64,000 nucleotides of DNA from Agrobacterium sp. a22-2. GTDB lineage: Bacteria; Pseudomonadota; Alphaproteobacteria; Rhizobiales; Rhizobiaceae. Positions 32,233 through 41,170 of the stretch are shown in pieces; the stretch's first letter is position 1; each line of letters starts with the position of its first letter. The notes under the pieces are model-generated. The model was given only the letters and a program-made list of their open reading frames with translations. It was not told the origin of the DNA and made no database searches. The position numbers and the translations under genes were made by a program. The stretch is from the NCBI RefSeq assembly GCF_012276985.1, contig NZ_JAAXMM010000004.1, positions 62,001-126,000 on the forward strand, written 5' to 3'.

Positions 32233-32628
32233 TTACTGGGATGTGATCAACAGGAGTGATGCTATCAGGATCACGATCCAGGTCACCACCATGGCAGGTG
32301 CGCGAAGTGCGTATTGCTGAAGCGAGCCTTCAGGTGCAAGCATACCAAAGGGATGGATGATGCGGGCCGTCATGAGTGCAATCAGCATCGTGCGAACCAT
32401 CCAGCTTTCCACGCCCGACGCTTCGTTGAGGCCAATCAGCAAAAGCGCAAGGGGCACGTATTCGGCGAAGTTTGCATGAATCCTGATCCGCCGCTGGAGC
32501 TGGACTTGCCCACCATCGCCATGATGGGCTTTGTATTGGGCGCGGCCGAGAGTTACCCAGACGGACAGCAGGATAAACAGGATGCCGAGCAATCCACCGT
32601 AGAATGCGGTAAGGTCGGGGAATATCAT
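32233..32628 (-). CDS. MAPEG family membrane protein
   Basis: A 131-residue protein with four membrane helices. The family pattern is RIRIHANFAEYVPLALLLIG, corresponding to the conserved R-x-H-x-N-x-x-E-x-x-P of MAPEG proteins (microsomal glutathione transferase-like), followed by ARIIHPFG. ATG at 32628 follows GAGGAG by 8 bp; codons upstream in this frame are not conserved. Bacterial MAPEG members may have glutathione-linked activity, but the substrate is not known. It lies behind the ArsR-SRPBCC gene on the same strand (28 bp), possibly one operon. Confidence 0.88.
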   Translation of the reverse strand: MIFPDLTAFYGGLLGILFILLSVWVTLGRAQYKAHHGDGGQVQLQRRIRIHANFAEYVPLALLLIGLNEASGVESWMVRTMLIALMTARIIHPFGMLAPEGSLQQYALRAPAMVVTWIVILIASLLLITSQ

Positions 32629-32656
32629 TCTTTCGGCTCCTCGAACCGTGTCGATC

Positions 32657-33436
32657 TCACGCCGATGCAGGGGCCGGCATGTAGAAAGGTTCTCCCGTTT
32701 CCGCGAGCGTCTTGAGCCGCGACAGGGCTTCCGGCCAGCCGCCGCCGACCGCTTTGCTGGTCGCGGTGTCACCGCCGAAATCATCATGGGTCAGCGTCAC
32801 CTTGCAGGCTTTGTCGCCGATCGGCTCCAGGGTCCAGGTGACGCGCGAGGCTGGATCAACGGCGACATCCGGGGACCATTGGGCACTGAACGTGTGCACG
32901 AACTTGCTCGGCGGCACAATTTCCAGCACCTTGCCGACGATCATCGGCCGGTCGCCGAGGAAGAAGGTAATCGCACCGCCGGCGGCCCACTCCGTTTTCG
33001 ACGTCATGTTGAAGTGCTGCCAGAGCGGCGTTTTCTCATCGTCGGTCAGGATGTCCCAGACCTCTTGCGGTGTGGCGCGTATGAACATTTCCCAGACATG
33101 TTTCGGTGCGGCGGCGGCCATGACTGTTTCCCTTTTCTCTGCAGCGGTTGCCAGATCACTCAGCGTGCGGGCGAAGGGCGCGGAAAAGCGCGATATCCAG
33201 CGATCCGCAATCTCCTGAACGGGTAGCGGATTGAGATAATGCAGCTTTTCCCGTCCGACCTTTCGGGTCACGACGAGATGGGCATCTTCGAGGACGCCGA
33301 GGTGCTTCATCACCCCAAAACGGGTGACCGGCTGGTCGCGCTCGAGCTCGCTCAGCGTCTGCCCGTCCCGTTCGCGAAGGCGGTCGAGAAGCCCGCGGCG
33401 GATCGGATGCGCCAAGGCGTGGAAGATGTCGTCCAT
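32657..33436 (-). CDS. ArsR-type regulator fused to an SRPBCC (AHSA1) domain
   Basis: A 259-residue two-domain protein. Residues 1-90 are a winged helix of the ArsR type (IFHALAHPIRRGLLDRL, then TRFGVMKHLGVLEDAHLV as recognition helix region) without metal-binding cysteines. Residues 110-255 are a START-like SRPBCC domain (IRATPQEVWDILTDDEKTPLW, and GGWPEALSRLKTL near the end) that can bind a hydrophobic ligand. This suggests a ligand-sensing repressor. Inverted repeats lie just upstream of its start at 33450-33481. The MAPEG gene behind it is a likely target. Confidence 0.87.
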   Translation of the reverse strand: MDDIFHALAHPIRRGLLDRLRERDGQTLSELERDQPVTRFGVMKHLGVLEDAHLVVTRKVGREKLHYLNPLPVQEIADRWISRFSAPFARTLSDLATAAEKRETVMAAAAPKHVWEMFIRATPQEVWDILTDDEKTPLWQHFNMTSKTEWAAGGAITFFLGDRPMIVGKVLEIVPPSKFVHTFSAQWSPDVAVDPASRVTWTLEPIGDKACKVTLTHDDFGGDTATSKAVGGGWPEALSRLKTLAETGEPFYMPAPASA

Positions 33437-33449
33437 GGAGATTTAATAT

Positions 33450-33481
33450 GTGACTATTGGGTCACGTGTCAATATTGTCAC
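33450..33481 (-). promoter_or_regulatory. Paired inverted repeats upstream of the ArsR-SRPBCC gene
   Basis: GTGAC-N6-GTCAC (33450-33465) is a perfect 5-bp-arm dyad, followed directly by TGTCAATATTGTCA (33467-33480), a near-palindrome with a perfect CAATATTG core. Both lie 14-45 bp before the regulator's ATG, where an autoregulatory operator would be expected. Confidence 0.55.
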
Positions 33482-33503
33482 TTATAATGAAGGCAGGATG
33501 GCA

Positions 33504-33540
33504 AACAAAAAACGCTCGCAACTTTTCTGCTGCGAGCGTT
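33504..33540 (-). terminator. Intrinsic terminator after the DEAD-box helicase gene
   Basis: AACGCTCGCA (33511-33520) and TGCGAGCGTT (33531-33540) form a perfect 10-bp stem. On the minus strand it is followed by a T-rich stretch (complement of ACAAAAA). It ends the helicase transcript before the ArsR-SRPBCC promoter. Confidence 0.8.
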
Positions 33541-33568
33541 TCGATATCTCAATCTGATTGAGCTGGCC

Positions 33569-35524
33569 TCACGCCTTCGGCTTGCGGGGCTTCTTCTTGT
33601 CGAAGGAAGGGGCGCCGTCGAATTTCGGCTTGCCGGCATAGGCCGGCTTGTCGCCCTTGGGCTTCCAGGCCGGTTTTTCGCCGGTGGCGGCCTTGGGCGC
33701 ATCGCCCCAGACTTCGCGGTCGGCCTTGACCAGATCGTCGTCGCGGCGCTTGCCGGCAAAGGGTTTCTTGTCCGCATAAGGCTTCTTGTCGCCGAATGCC
33801 TTCTTCTCGCCGTAGGGCTTCTTGTCGGCATAGGGTTTCTTGTCGGCGTAAGGCTTGCGGTCGCCGGCCGGCGCACGGCCGCCGCTCAAGTCCGGAACGC
33901 CGTCGATCGCCTTGACGGTGATGCCGCGTTCCAGCGCCTTGTTGGGGCCGAGCGCGTCCATGAAGCGTTCGGCGCTGCCGGCGGCGATCTCGACGAAGGT
34001 TTCGTCCTGCTGCATCTTGATCGCGCCGATATCCACCTTGGTCAGCTGGCCATGGCGGCAGATCATCGGGATCAGCCAGCGCGGCTCGGCGCTCTGCTTG
34101 CGGCCGACCGACAGCGAGAACCACTTGCTGGGCCCGAAAGCCGGATCCGGGCCGCGGCTGGGCGAGGGGGCGAATTCTTCGCCCTCGCGGCGCTTGCGCT
34201 CCGGCGTCAGGGTGACCTCGATCAGGTCTTCAGGGGCAGAGCGATTGTTGCGATAGAGCCGGACGAAGGCGGCGGCGATCTGTTCGGCGCCGTGCTTTTC
34301 CAGAAGCTCGGCAATGAACGGACGCTCATCATCGGTCAGCGGCACGGAAAAGGCCGGATCGGCCAGTACGCGCTCGTCATCGCGGCGCAGGATATCGTCG
34401 GCCGACGGCGGCTTTGCCCAGGTGGCGTCGATATTGGCGTTCTGCAGCAGGCGTTCGGCGCGGCGGCGGCCGCTGGCCGGCACGATCAGCGCGGACACGC
34501 CCTTGCGGCCGGCACGACCGGTGCGGCCGCTGCGATGCAGCAGCGTATCGGGATTGGTCGGCAGGTCGGCATGGATGACCAGTTCGAGGCCGGGCAGGTC
34601 GATGCCGCGGGCGGCAACGTCGGTGGCGATGCAGACGCGGGCGCGACCGTCGCGCATGGCCTGCAGCGCGTGGGTGCGCTCGTTCTGGCTGAGTTCGCCG
34701 GACAGGGCGACGACGGCAAAACCGCGATTGTTGAAGCGGGCGGTCAGATGGTTGACGGCGGCGCGCGTCTGGCAGAACACGATGGCGTTCTTGGCATCAT
34801 AGTAGCGCAGCACGTTGATGATGGCGTTCTCGCGGTCGGACGGAGCGACGACCAGAGCGCGGTAGTCGATGTCGACATGCTGCTTGGCTTCGGCTGCGGT
34901 CTGCAGGCGCACGGCATTGCGCTGGTAGTTCTTGGCAAGATCGGCAATGGCGCGCGGCACGGTGGCCGAGAACATCAGGGTGCGGCGCTCTTTGGGGGAG
35001 GCCTGCAGGATGAATTCGAGATCGTCGCGAAAGCCGAGGTCGAGCATTTCGTCGGCTTCGTCCAGCACCACGGCGCGCAGGCCGGAGAGATCCAGCGAGT
35101 TGCGGGTGATATGGTCGCGCAGGCGGCCCGGCGTGCCGACGACGATATGGGCGCCGCGGTCGAGCGCGCGGCGCTCGTTGCGCATGTCCATGCCGCCGAC
35201 GCAGGAGGTGATGACGGCGCCGGTCAGTTCATAGAGCCATTCCAGTTCGCGCATCACCTGCAGGGCCAGTTCGCGGGTCGGCGCGATGGCGAGCGCCAAA
35301 GGCGCCTCGGCCTTGCCGAAGCGTTCGGCAGTTCCCAACAGCGTCGGGGCGAGCGCCAGGCCGAAGGCCACCGTCTTGCCCGAACCGGTCTGGGCCGAAA
35401 CCAGAGCGTCGGCTCCGTTCAGTTCGCCATCCAGGACTGCCTTCTGGACGGGGGTGAGGTCGAGGTAACCGCGCTTGCGCAAGGCCTCGGCGATCGCCGG
35501 GACGATGCCGTCAAATTGTGTCAT
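33569..35524 (-). CDS. DEAD-box ATP-dependent RNA helicase with DbpA-like domain
   Basis: A 651-residue RNA helicase. Motifs in order are the Q motif (FDGIVPAIAEALRKRGYLDLTPVQ, abbreviated), Walker A AQTGSGKT, PTRELA, VLDEADEML, SATVPRAI, and in the second RecA domain ARGIDLPGLE and HRSGRTGRAGRKG. After about residue 450 comes a DbpA-type RNA-binding domain (WFSLSVGRKQ..RWLIPMICR). The tail from about residue 560 is highly charged, with KKPYADKKPY-type repeats. Relatives act in 50S assembly or cold-shock RNA remodelling. The gene is monocistronic, with a terminator after it. Confidence 0.93.
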   Translation of the reverse strand: MTQFDGIVPAIAEALRKRGYLDLTPVQKAVLDGELNGADALVSAQTGSGKTVAFGLALAPTLLGTAERFGKAEAPLALAIAPTRELALQVMRELEWLYELTGAVITSCVGGMDMRNERRALDRGAHIVVGTPGRLRDHITRNSLDLSGLRAVVLDEADEMLDLGFRDDLEFILQASPKERRTLMFSATVPRAIADLAKNYQRNAVRLQTAAEAKQHVDIDYRALVVAPSDRENAIINVLRYYDAKNAIVFCQTRAAVNHLTARFNNRGFAVVALSGELSQNERTHALQAMRDGRARVCIATDVAARGIDLPGLELVIHADLPTNPDTLLHRSGRTGRAGRKGVSALIVPASGRRRAERLLQNANIDATWAKPPSADDILRRDDERVLADPAFSVPLTDDERPFIAELLEKHGAEQIAAAFVRLYRNNRSAPEDLIEVTLTPERKRREGEEFAPSPSRGPDPAFGPSKWFSLSVGRKQSAEPRWLIPMICRHGQLTKVDIGAIKMQQDETFVEIAAGSAERFMDALGPNKALERGITVKAIDGVPDLSGGRAPAGDRKPYADKKPYADKKPYGEKKAFGDKKPYADKKPFAGKRRDDDLVKADREVWGDAPKAATGEKPAWKPKGDKPAYAGKPKFDGAPSFDKKKPRKPKA

Positions 35525-35735
35525 GAGGTCCGTCTTTCGAAATTCTGTTCACTTGCACGCGTAGCCGATGGTGCAATCGGGCGGCTATAGGCGCCGCGCC
35601 CGCGCCAGCGCGGGTCATTCCTGATGGGGCCGTTCCTACTTTGCTATGGTCGCATTGTATAGAGCGGAAACGCAGCCACTTGCGAGAAAAGCCGCCCGGC
35701 AGGCCGAATTTGGGGCCGGGACGGCTGTTTTGGCC

Positions 35736-36278
35736 TCAACGCCGGTTGATTCTGGCCATGGAATAGGCATCGACATACGATCCGGCCCGAAAGGCAAAAT
35801 CCTGCAGCTGGCCCTCGCGAACGAAGCCGAAGCTCTCGTAAAGGCCGATGGCGCCGGCATTGTCGATAAAGACCGTCAGTTCCAGGCGCGCCAGGTTCAG
35901 CCAGTCATCGGCGATCGCGACGATTTCGCCGAGCAGCGCCCGCCCGATGCCGCGCCGTTGATAGGCGTCATGCACGCCCATGCCGATGCCGGCGGCGTGT
36001 GACCTGCGGCCGACGAAGCGATTGAGACCGATATCGCCGACGATCATCCCATCCATGACGGCCACCAGCGACACGCTGCCGGGCGTCTCGGATTCGATGA
36101 ACTTGCGCACGTCCTCGGGCCTTGGATAGGGCAGGCGCAGGGTGCCGGCCCGAAAGCCGGGCTGCTGCTGCATGGCGGTGATCTCTTGCGCATCGGCCGC
36201 GGCGCGAGCACGGATGACCAGCCCCTCGGGCCAGGCACATGCGGCATTGATCGGATTTATGGGCGGGATGTCAGGCAT
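35736..36278 (-). CDS. GNAT family N-acetyltransferase
   Basis: A 180-residue acetyltransferase. The fold is recognised by VIRARAAADAQEITAM at the N-terminus, the acetyl-CoA loop region GIGMGVHDAYQRRGIGRALL (Q/RxxGxG/A pattern) and NAGAIGLYESFGFVREG near the C-terminus. I use ATG at 36278, since GGAGAG lies 5 bp upstream; an ATG four codons earlier lacks a ribosome site. The acceptor substrate cannot be predicted. Confidence 0.88.
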   Translation of the reverse strand: MPDIPPINPINAACAWPEGLVIRARAAADAQEITAMQQQPGFRAGTLRLPYPRPEDVRKFIESETPGSVSLVAVMDGMIVGDIGLNRFVGRRSHAAGIGMGVHDAYQRRGIGRALLGEIVAIADDWLNLARLELTVFIDNAGAIGLYESFGFVREGQLQDFAFRAGSYVDAYSMARINRR

Positions 36279-36523
36279 TCTACTCTCCATCTTGGGACCG
36301 GGAGAGCAGGCGTTTCCAAACCCTACTCGCCTCGGTAGGGTTCGCCGGATGATCGTGCCGTTATCGACGCAACCGCACTCCAGCGTCCCTGATGAGGACG
36401 ATGGTGGAGTGGGTCATGTACAGGGTCGAAACGGTGGCGATCATTGGGGCATGGTGTTGGCGATCGCCGGCGATGTCAAGCCTGGGGCGGCTCGTTGGTT
36501 TGCCACGTCGCTGCACAGGCGAT

Positions 36524-37153
36524 ATGAGGGAGCGAATCTTCTCCATCCGAGTGGTCCGCCCGTTGAAAGCCATCGCCGTCGATTTCGAGACCGCCAATGA
36601 ATCCCGGGGCAGTGCCTGTTCGGTGGGGCTTGCCTGGATCGAAGATGGTGTCGTGACGCGGGTCGAGGAGCGGATGATCCGGCCGAAGGTGATGCGGTTC
36701 TCCTCCTTCAATATCGCCATACACGGGATCCGGCCCGAGCATGTCGAAGATGCCGGCGAGTTTCCCGAAGTGATGGACGAATTCGCCGACGATTTTGCCG
36801 GCGCGACGATGATCGCCCACAACGCAGCCTTCGACTTCAGCGTCTGGCGCTCGGCGCTCGACATCTACCGCCAGCCCTATCCGGAGTTCCAGTATCTCTG
36901 CAGCGTCAAGCTGGCCCAGAAGGTCTGGCCACACCTGCCGTCGCATAAGCTGAACATTCTGGCCCAGCACCTGGGCCTGCGCTTCGTGCATCACAATGCG
37001 GCGGAGGATGCCGTCGTGTGCGCCAGCGCCACCATTGCCATGGCCCGCCAAACAGGCGTTAGCGGCATTCTGGACCTCGCTGCCCAGATCGGCATGCGGC
37101 CGGGCCGGCTGCATGCCACGGGCTATGAGTCCTGCTCGGTGCGCAAGCGCTGA
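36524..37153 (+). CDS. DnaQ-like 3'-5' exonuclease (DEDDh)
   Basis: About 209 residues. The exonuclease signature residues are in order: Asp-x-Glu in AIAVDFETANES, HNAAFDFSVW (Exo II region) and HHNAAEDAVVCA (Exo III His and Asp). The family includes the proofreading subunit epsilon, but this protein is short, stand-alone and lacks the polymerase-binding C-terminus, so it is better called an RNase T/DnaQ-like exonuclease. The start is uncertain: ATG at 36524 or a TTG just before KAIAVDFE. The preceding 245 bp hold no other gene. Confidence 0.85.
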   Translation: MRERIFSIRVVRPLKAIAVDFETANESRGSACSVGLAWIEDGVVTRVEERMIRPKVMRFSSFNIAIHGIRPEHVEDAGEFPEVMDEFADDFAGATMIAHNAAFDFSVWRSALDIYRQPYPEFQYLCSVKLAQKVWPHLPSHKLNILAQHLGLRFVHHNAAEDAVVCASATIAMARQTGVSGILDLAAQIGMRPGRLHATGYESCSVRKR

Positions 37154-37224
37154 AGCTTCGCGTCTTGTAACGATCGGACACTCCCTTATGTATGGAGCAA
37201 TCGCAATCGTCTGGGAGCATGTCG

Positions 37225-37716
37225 ATGTCGTTCAAGTCTTTCATTGCCGCCGGTGTAGCAACCCTGGTCCTGACAGGTGGAGCGGTTTCCGCCGAAGAGG
37301 TCGGCAAGGTCGGCGTCGATTGGGTTGGCAATGATATCATCGTTGATGCCGTCACCGATCCCGAGGTCAAGGGCGTGACCTGCCATGTCACCTATTTCGA
37401 CCGCTCGATCATCGACCGCCTGTCGAAGGGCAACTGGTTCGAGGACCCATCCAACAATTCCATCGCCTGCCGCCAGACCGGGCCGATCGAGATCGGCGAT
37501 ATAGACCTGTCGAAGGACGGCGACGAGGTCTTTCGCGAGGGCATGTCGCTGATCTGGAAGGCGCTGGTGGTCAACCGCATTTACGACAAGGACAATGACA
37601 CGCTGATCTATCTGGCGCATTCGCGACAGGTCGTGGACGGCTCGGCAAAGATGGCGATTTCGACAGTACCGCTGTTTGGACAGCAGGTTGTGTGGAAGAA
37701 CGGCAAACCGCAGTAA
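37225..37716 (+). CDS. creA: CreA family exported protein
   Basis: A 163-residue protein of the CreA family (periplasmic or exported, function unknown). It has a signal peptide (MSFKSFIAAGVATLVLTGGA, cleavage after VSA). The mature part has the family pattern EVGKVGVDWVGNDI, DPEVKGVTCHVTYFDR with a conserved cysteine, and SNNSIACRQTGPI. I chose ATG at 37225 because GGAG lies 7 bp upstream; ATG at 37219 or 37192 are alternatives. It is downstream of the exonuclease by about 70 bp. Confidence 0.9.
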   Translation: MSFKSFIAAGVATLVLTGGAVSAEEVGKVGVDWVGNDIIVDAVTDPEVKGVTCHVTYFDRSIIDRLSKGNWFEDPSNNSIACRQTGPIEIGDIDLSKDGDEVFREGMSLIWKALVVNRIYDKDNDTLIYLAHSRQVVDGSAKMAISTVPLFGQQVVWKNGKPQ

Positions 37717-37833
37717 ATGCGCAGATATCGACCTGTCCCAAGGCGATACGATATCGTGCCCAAAAAAGGTCTGTCAATTCGTTGAACGACGTACCTCTTT
37801 GCGCGAAAATACACTTTTTAAGCGTGAGAAATT

Positions 37834-37848
37834 CAGGCAAATTGCCTG
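37834..37848. repeat. Perfect inverted repeat CAGGCAA-A-TTGCCTG
   Basis: A 15-bp perfect palindrome with a single central base, in the 298-bp gap after creA. Size and symmetry suit a dimeric regulator's binding site. It precedes a candidate small RNA region (37850-37977). Confidence 0.45.
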
Positions 37849-37942
37849 GGCGTGAAGACGGCCGACAACGAAAACCCCATCGTTCCGGTCTCATCCTGTT
37901 CACGTTCTGCCTATGCATTGATCCAATCTGCGGGATCAACCG

Positions 37943-37977
37943 AAATCGCCCTGGATCTCGTCCAGGGCGATTTTTGT
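37943..37977 (+). terminator. Strong orphan intrinsic terminator
   Basis: A perfect 12-bp stem AAATCGCCCTGG/CCAGGGCGATTT (37943-37954, 37962-37973) with a 7-nt loop, running into a T5 stretch. It is 227 bp after creA, longer than a usual 3' UTR. A smaller hairpin (TGATCC/GGATCA, 37919-37938) lies just before it. It could end creA mRNA or a separate small RNA. Confidence 0.75.
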
Positions 37978-38014
37978 TTCTGGCGAAAGCGGAGTTCGTT
38001 TCCGCCTAATCGTA

Positions 38015-38362
38015 TCAGCGAACGTAAACCGTCTTGCCGCCGTTTGCAGCGGTCTGAATGGCCACGACGTTCTGCAACTGAACGTTCTTGGATTCCAATG
38101 TCATACGCAGGGCTGCATCGCTGGAGATTTCAGCCTGAGCCGACTGGATGGTTTCCGGCGATGCGTTGATCACCGTGCCGGGGATGGACGTGTCGCTGCC
38201 TTCACCGGCATTTTCAGGGATAACCACGACCGATACCATGTCGTCGGACATCATCGGGGCCGGGGTAGTGGCGGCCGGAGCTGCGGTCTGGGCAAGAGCG
38301 ACGCCGCCCAGGGCCGATACCGACATCATGGAGGCGAGAGCGATCTTCAACATCTTGGTCAT
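38015..38362 (-). CDS. Small exported protein of unknown function
   Basis: A 115-residue protein I do not recognise. It has a clear signal peptide (MTKMLKIALASMMSVSALGG, cleavage after VALAQ-like residues) and a low-complexity Ala/Thr/Pro/Met stretch. The remainder contains SVVVIPENAGEGSDTS and TIQSAQAEISSDAALR, with no cysteine and no known catalytic motif. ATG at 38362 has AAGGAG 7 bp upstream. It is alone on the minus strand between creA and cheW. Periplasmic or secreted location is inferred. Confidence 0.75.
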   Translation of the reverse strand: MTKMLKIALASMMSVSALGGVALAQTAAPAATTPAPMMSDDMVSVVVIPENAGEGSDTSIPGTVINASPETIQSAQAEISSDAALRMTLESKNVQLQNVVAIQTAANGGKTVYVR

Positions 38363-38548
38363 TGTGCTTCTCCTTAGCATTTGTTTTTCTCGGCCGGATC
38401 GTTGGTACCGATCCGGTCAAATTGTTGTTTGCATTAGCGAAGGGTGAACACGCCAAGGCCCTGGATGTTCCGAAAAACACCAGGGCAAGTTTGGCCAGCC
38501 GATAGCACCGCCGATAGTGTCGGCGTCAAAAGATATGCAGGATACTGG

Positions 38549-38578
38549 TCAAGAGGCGACGGGAAGCGCGCCTCTTGA
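38549..38578 (-). terminator. Hairpin after cheW
   Basis: A perfect 10-bp stem TCAAGAGGCG/CGCCTCTTGA (38549-38558, 38569-38578) lies just past the cheW stop on the minus strand. No T-run follows, so it may act as a weak or Rho-assisted terminator or an mRNA-stabilising end. Confidence 0.5.
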
Positions 38579-38586
38579 TCGGTCGA

Positions 38587-39051
38587 TCAGGCCGCCTGGG
38601 CCAGTTCGTCGGCGATGACAGTGTCGAGGTTGAGGAAGCAGACCATCGACTTCTCAAGCGCCACGATGCCGCGGCAGAAGGCGCGCTGTTCCTCCGGAAT
38701 GATTTCCGGCGCCGGCTGCAGATCCTCACCGCGAATGGTCATCATGTCGGAGACCTGTTCGACAAGCAGGCCCACCAGCTTGCCGGCGATATCGGTGACG
38801 ATGATCGCCGCGCGCTCGGAAGGATCTGTCATTTTCATGCCGAGGCGGCAGGCCATGTCGATGACCGGGATCACCGCGCCGCGCAGGTTGATGAGGCCGA
38901 GAACGTAAGGCGGCGTGTGGGGCATCGGCGTCACGGGAGCCCAGCCGCGGATTTCGCGGATCGCCATGATGTCGATGCAGAACTCCTGGTCTCCCAGGTG
39001 AAACGAGACTATTTCCAGATAGGCGCCGGATTGCTTGATAGCATTGGACAT
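38587..39051 (-). CDS. cheW: Chemotaxis coupling protein CheW
   Basis: A 154-residue CheW scaffold that links receptors to the CheA kinase. Family residues are seen in YLEIVSFHLGDQEFCIDI, IREIRGW and LGLINLRGAVIPVIDMACRLG, with a C-terminal QVSDMMTI. It follows the receptor gene with a 2-bp gap, its Shine-Dalgarno being inside the receptor's last codons. No cheA, cheY or cheR is in the window, so this is a receptor/coupler pair away from the main che operon. Confidence 0.93.
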   Translation of the reverse strand: MSNAIKQSGAYLEIVSFHLGDQEFCIDIMAIREIRGWAPVTPMPHTPPYVLGLINLRGAVIPVIDMACRLGMKMTDPSERAAIIVTDIAGKLVGLLVEQVSDMMTIRGEDLQPAPEIIPEEQRAFCRGIVALEKSMVCFLNLDTVIADELAQAA

Positions 39052-39053
39052 GG

Positions 39054-41024
39054 TCAAAATTCTTCCCAGTTGTCTTTGGCGGCTGCCACGTTTTGCCCGG
39101 CAGACGACGTGCTTCGGTTGAATGCACCCGCAACCTTGCCCATGAGGCTCCTTGCGGGTGACGGTTTCGGTTCGGCGGAGGGGGTGACGGCCTCCGGTCC
39201 ACGGCTCGCCGCTCTCTGGCGGCCGTCGATCCTGAACTGGCCGACGAGGCGGCCGAGGTTCTCCGCATCGCTGGCAAGCGTGTGGCTTGCCGCATTGGTC
39301 TGCTCGACCATGGCGGCGTTCTGCTGGGTCACCTGGTCCATCTGGCCGATGGCCGCGTTGATTTCGCTCAAGCCCACGGATTGCTCGCGGGCCGAGGTGA
39401 CGATCGATTTGACGTGCTCGTTGATGCGCAGCACGTCCTCGCCGATACGGTGCAGTGCCTCGCCGGTGGCCGTCACCAGTTCGACGCCGGTCTTGACCTC
39501 GACATTCGATTTGCTGACCAGGGATTTGATGTCCCGGGCGGCTTCCGCCGCGCGACCGGCCAGCGCGCGCACTTCCTGGGCGACAACTGCAAAGCCCTTG
39601 CCGGCCTCACCGGCGCGCGCCGCTTCGACGCCGGCGTTCAGCGCCAGAAGATTGGTCTGGAAGGCGATCTCGTCGATGACGTTGATGATCTTGCCGATTT
39701 CGCCGGTGGCACCTTCGATACGTTCCATGGCGGCCATGGCGTCATTCACCACCGATCCCGATGCCTCGGCATAGGTCTTGGCATTGTCCACCATGTGGCT
39801 GGCATGCTCGGCCTGTTCGGTGGAGTTGCGAACCGTGGCGGTAATCTGGTCGAGGGCCGCCGAGGTTTCCTCGAGCGAGGCTGCCTGCTGTTCGGTGCGG
39901 CGGGCAAGATCGTCTGCCGCCGTGCGCATCTGGTTGGCGTTGGCCTGGATCGAACTGCTGTTGCTGGCGATTTCGCCCATAACGCCCTGAAGCTGCCGGG
40001 TTACCTGGTTGAAATCGTTGCGCAGGCGATCGAGGTCGCCATAGAAAGGCTGGTCGATCGTGGCCGAGAGGTCGCCGTCGGAGAGCTTGTTGAGGCCGAG
40101 TGCCAGGGCATCGACAGCCGCTTTGACGGCATTGGCATCTGCCAGGGTGGCGGCTTCGCGACTGGCGCGTTCATCCTCGTTGCGCCGGCGCGCCTCGGCC
40201 GTGCTCGCTTCCAGATTCCGCTTTTCGATGGCGGCAAGCCGGAAGATATCGGCCGAGCGGGCGATATCGCCGATTTCATCGCTGCGCTGATCGTCCGTCA
40301 GTGCCTCTTCGTAGTCGCCATCGATGATCCGCTGCATGCTGGTGCGGACTGTGCGGATGCCGTTGACGATGGCGTTGGCGTGAATGAACTGAAGAGCCAG
40401 AACGGTGACGAGGGCCAGCAACCCCAGGCCGGTCTGCAGGGTGAGCGACAGTTGCGATCCTTCTGTAGCCTCGGTGACGCGTTTTTCCAGAAGATTGCCC
40501 GCCTGTATCGAGACATCGCCGAGAGTTTTCGCGAGACCTGCACCGGCCCCGTCAATGGCGTCATCGATCTTCGCGTAGGCATCATCATCGGCACCGGTTT
40601 CGACCAAGACCTTGAGATCGACGGCAATCGCCTGGCGTAGCGCCGCCAGATCGGCATCGTAATTGGCGACGAGCCCGGACTGATCAACTTCGGCTGCCAC
40701 CGCCTTCAGCACGGCCGAACCGTCTGCCAGTGTTTGTCCAGCGGCTTCGATGGTCGCCACACGCTCAGGCTGTATCTTGCCTTCGCCCCGGTCGATGATC
40801 GTGTCCATGGCTGCCAGGACCAGTTCGCCATTGGCGAGGCGCATCTCGTTGATGCGCTCCAGGTCTTGTTGCAAGGTTATGGTCCGGTTGAGGGCGCTGT
40901 CGACGCGGCTATTCTGGTAGAAACCGACCGCGACCATGGAAGCTATGCCGCAGATCGCGGCGCCGCCCAAGGTCATCATCCGTTGTCTAACGGAAAGCCT
41001 CCGGCCCGAAATAATATCAAACAT
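39054..41024 (-). CDS. Methyl-accepting chemotaxis protein
   Basis: A 656-residue receptor. It has a membrane segment ([20 protein letters not shown]), a helical periplasmic sensor of about 160 residues, a second membrane segment (near [18 protein letters not shown]), a HAMP domain, and a long coiled-coil signalling domain with the hairpin tip [20 protein letters not shown] and [15 protein letters not shown]. It ends NWEEF, matching the CheR/CheB-tethering pentapeptide (xWxxF). ATG at 41024 follows GAGGGGAC. A CtrA-like box lies about 150 bp upstream. Ligand unknown. Confidence 0.95.
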   Translation of the reverse strand: MFDIISGRRLSVRQRMMTLGGAAICGIASMVAVGFYQNSRVDSALNRTITLQQDLERINEMRLANGELVLAAMDTIIDRGEGKIQPERVATIEAAGQTLADGSAVLKAVAAEVDQSGLVANYDADLAALRQAIAVDLKVLVETGADDDAYAKIDDAIDGAGAGLAKTLGDVSIQAGNLLEKRVTEATEGSQLSLTLQTGLGLLALVTVLALQFIHANAIVNGIRTVRTSMQRIIDGDYEEALTDDQRSDEIGDIARSADIFRLAAIEKRNLEASTAEARRRNEDERASREAATLADANAVKAAVDALALGLNKLSDGDLSATIDQPFYGDLDRLRNDFNQVTRQLQGVMGEIASNSSSIQANANQMRTAADDLARRTEQQAASLEETSAALDQITATVRNSTEQAEHASHMVDNAKTYAEASGSVVNDAMAAMERIEGATGEIGKIINVIDEIAFQTNLLALNAGVEAARAGEAGKGFAVVAQEVRALAGRAAEAARDIKSLVSKSNVEVKTGVELVTATGEALHRIGEDVLRINEHVKSIVTSAREQSVGLSEINAAIGQMDQVTQQNAAMVEQTNAASHTLASDAENLGRLVGQFRIDGRQRAASRGPEAVTPSAEPKPSPARSLMGKVAGAFNRSTSSAGQNVAAAKDNWEEF

Positions 41025-41170
41025 GCGTCCCCTCGAATCCACCCGGATGCCGGTCTGTCGTGCCGATCTTTGAACCTTGCATGCGGAGAGCCGGGGGAAG
41101 TTCGCAGTTCGGCGGACGTCATGTCACTGCAATCGTTGGATTGCCTTCGCTCAGTGAGAATCACAAATAG

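Noticed and set aside
33720..33880. Short direct DNA repeats resembling a CRISPR array
   Set aside because: The repeats are in frame and encode the Lys-rich tail of the DEAD-box helicase; there are no unique spacers of constant length.
37852..38009. Short open frame between creA and the exported protein gene
   Set aside because: It runs through a strong terminator hairpin, has no ribosome site and no coding character. The region is better explained as RNA or a 3' UTR.
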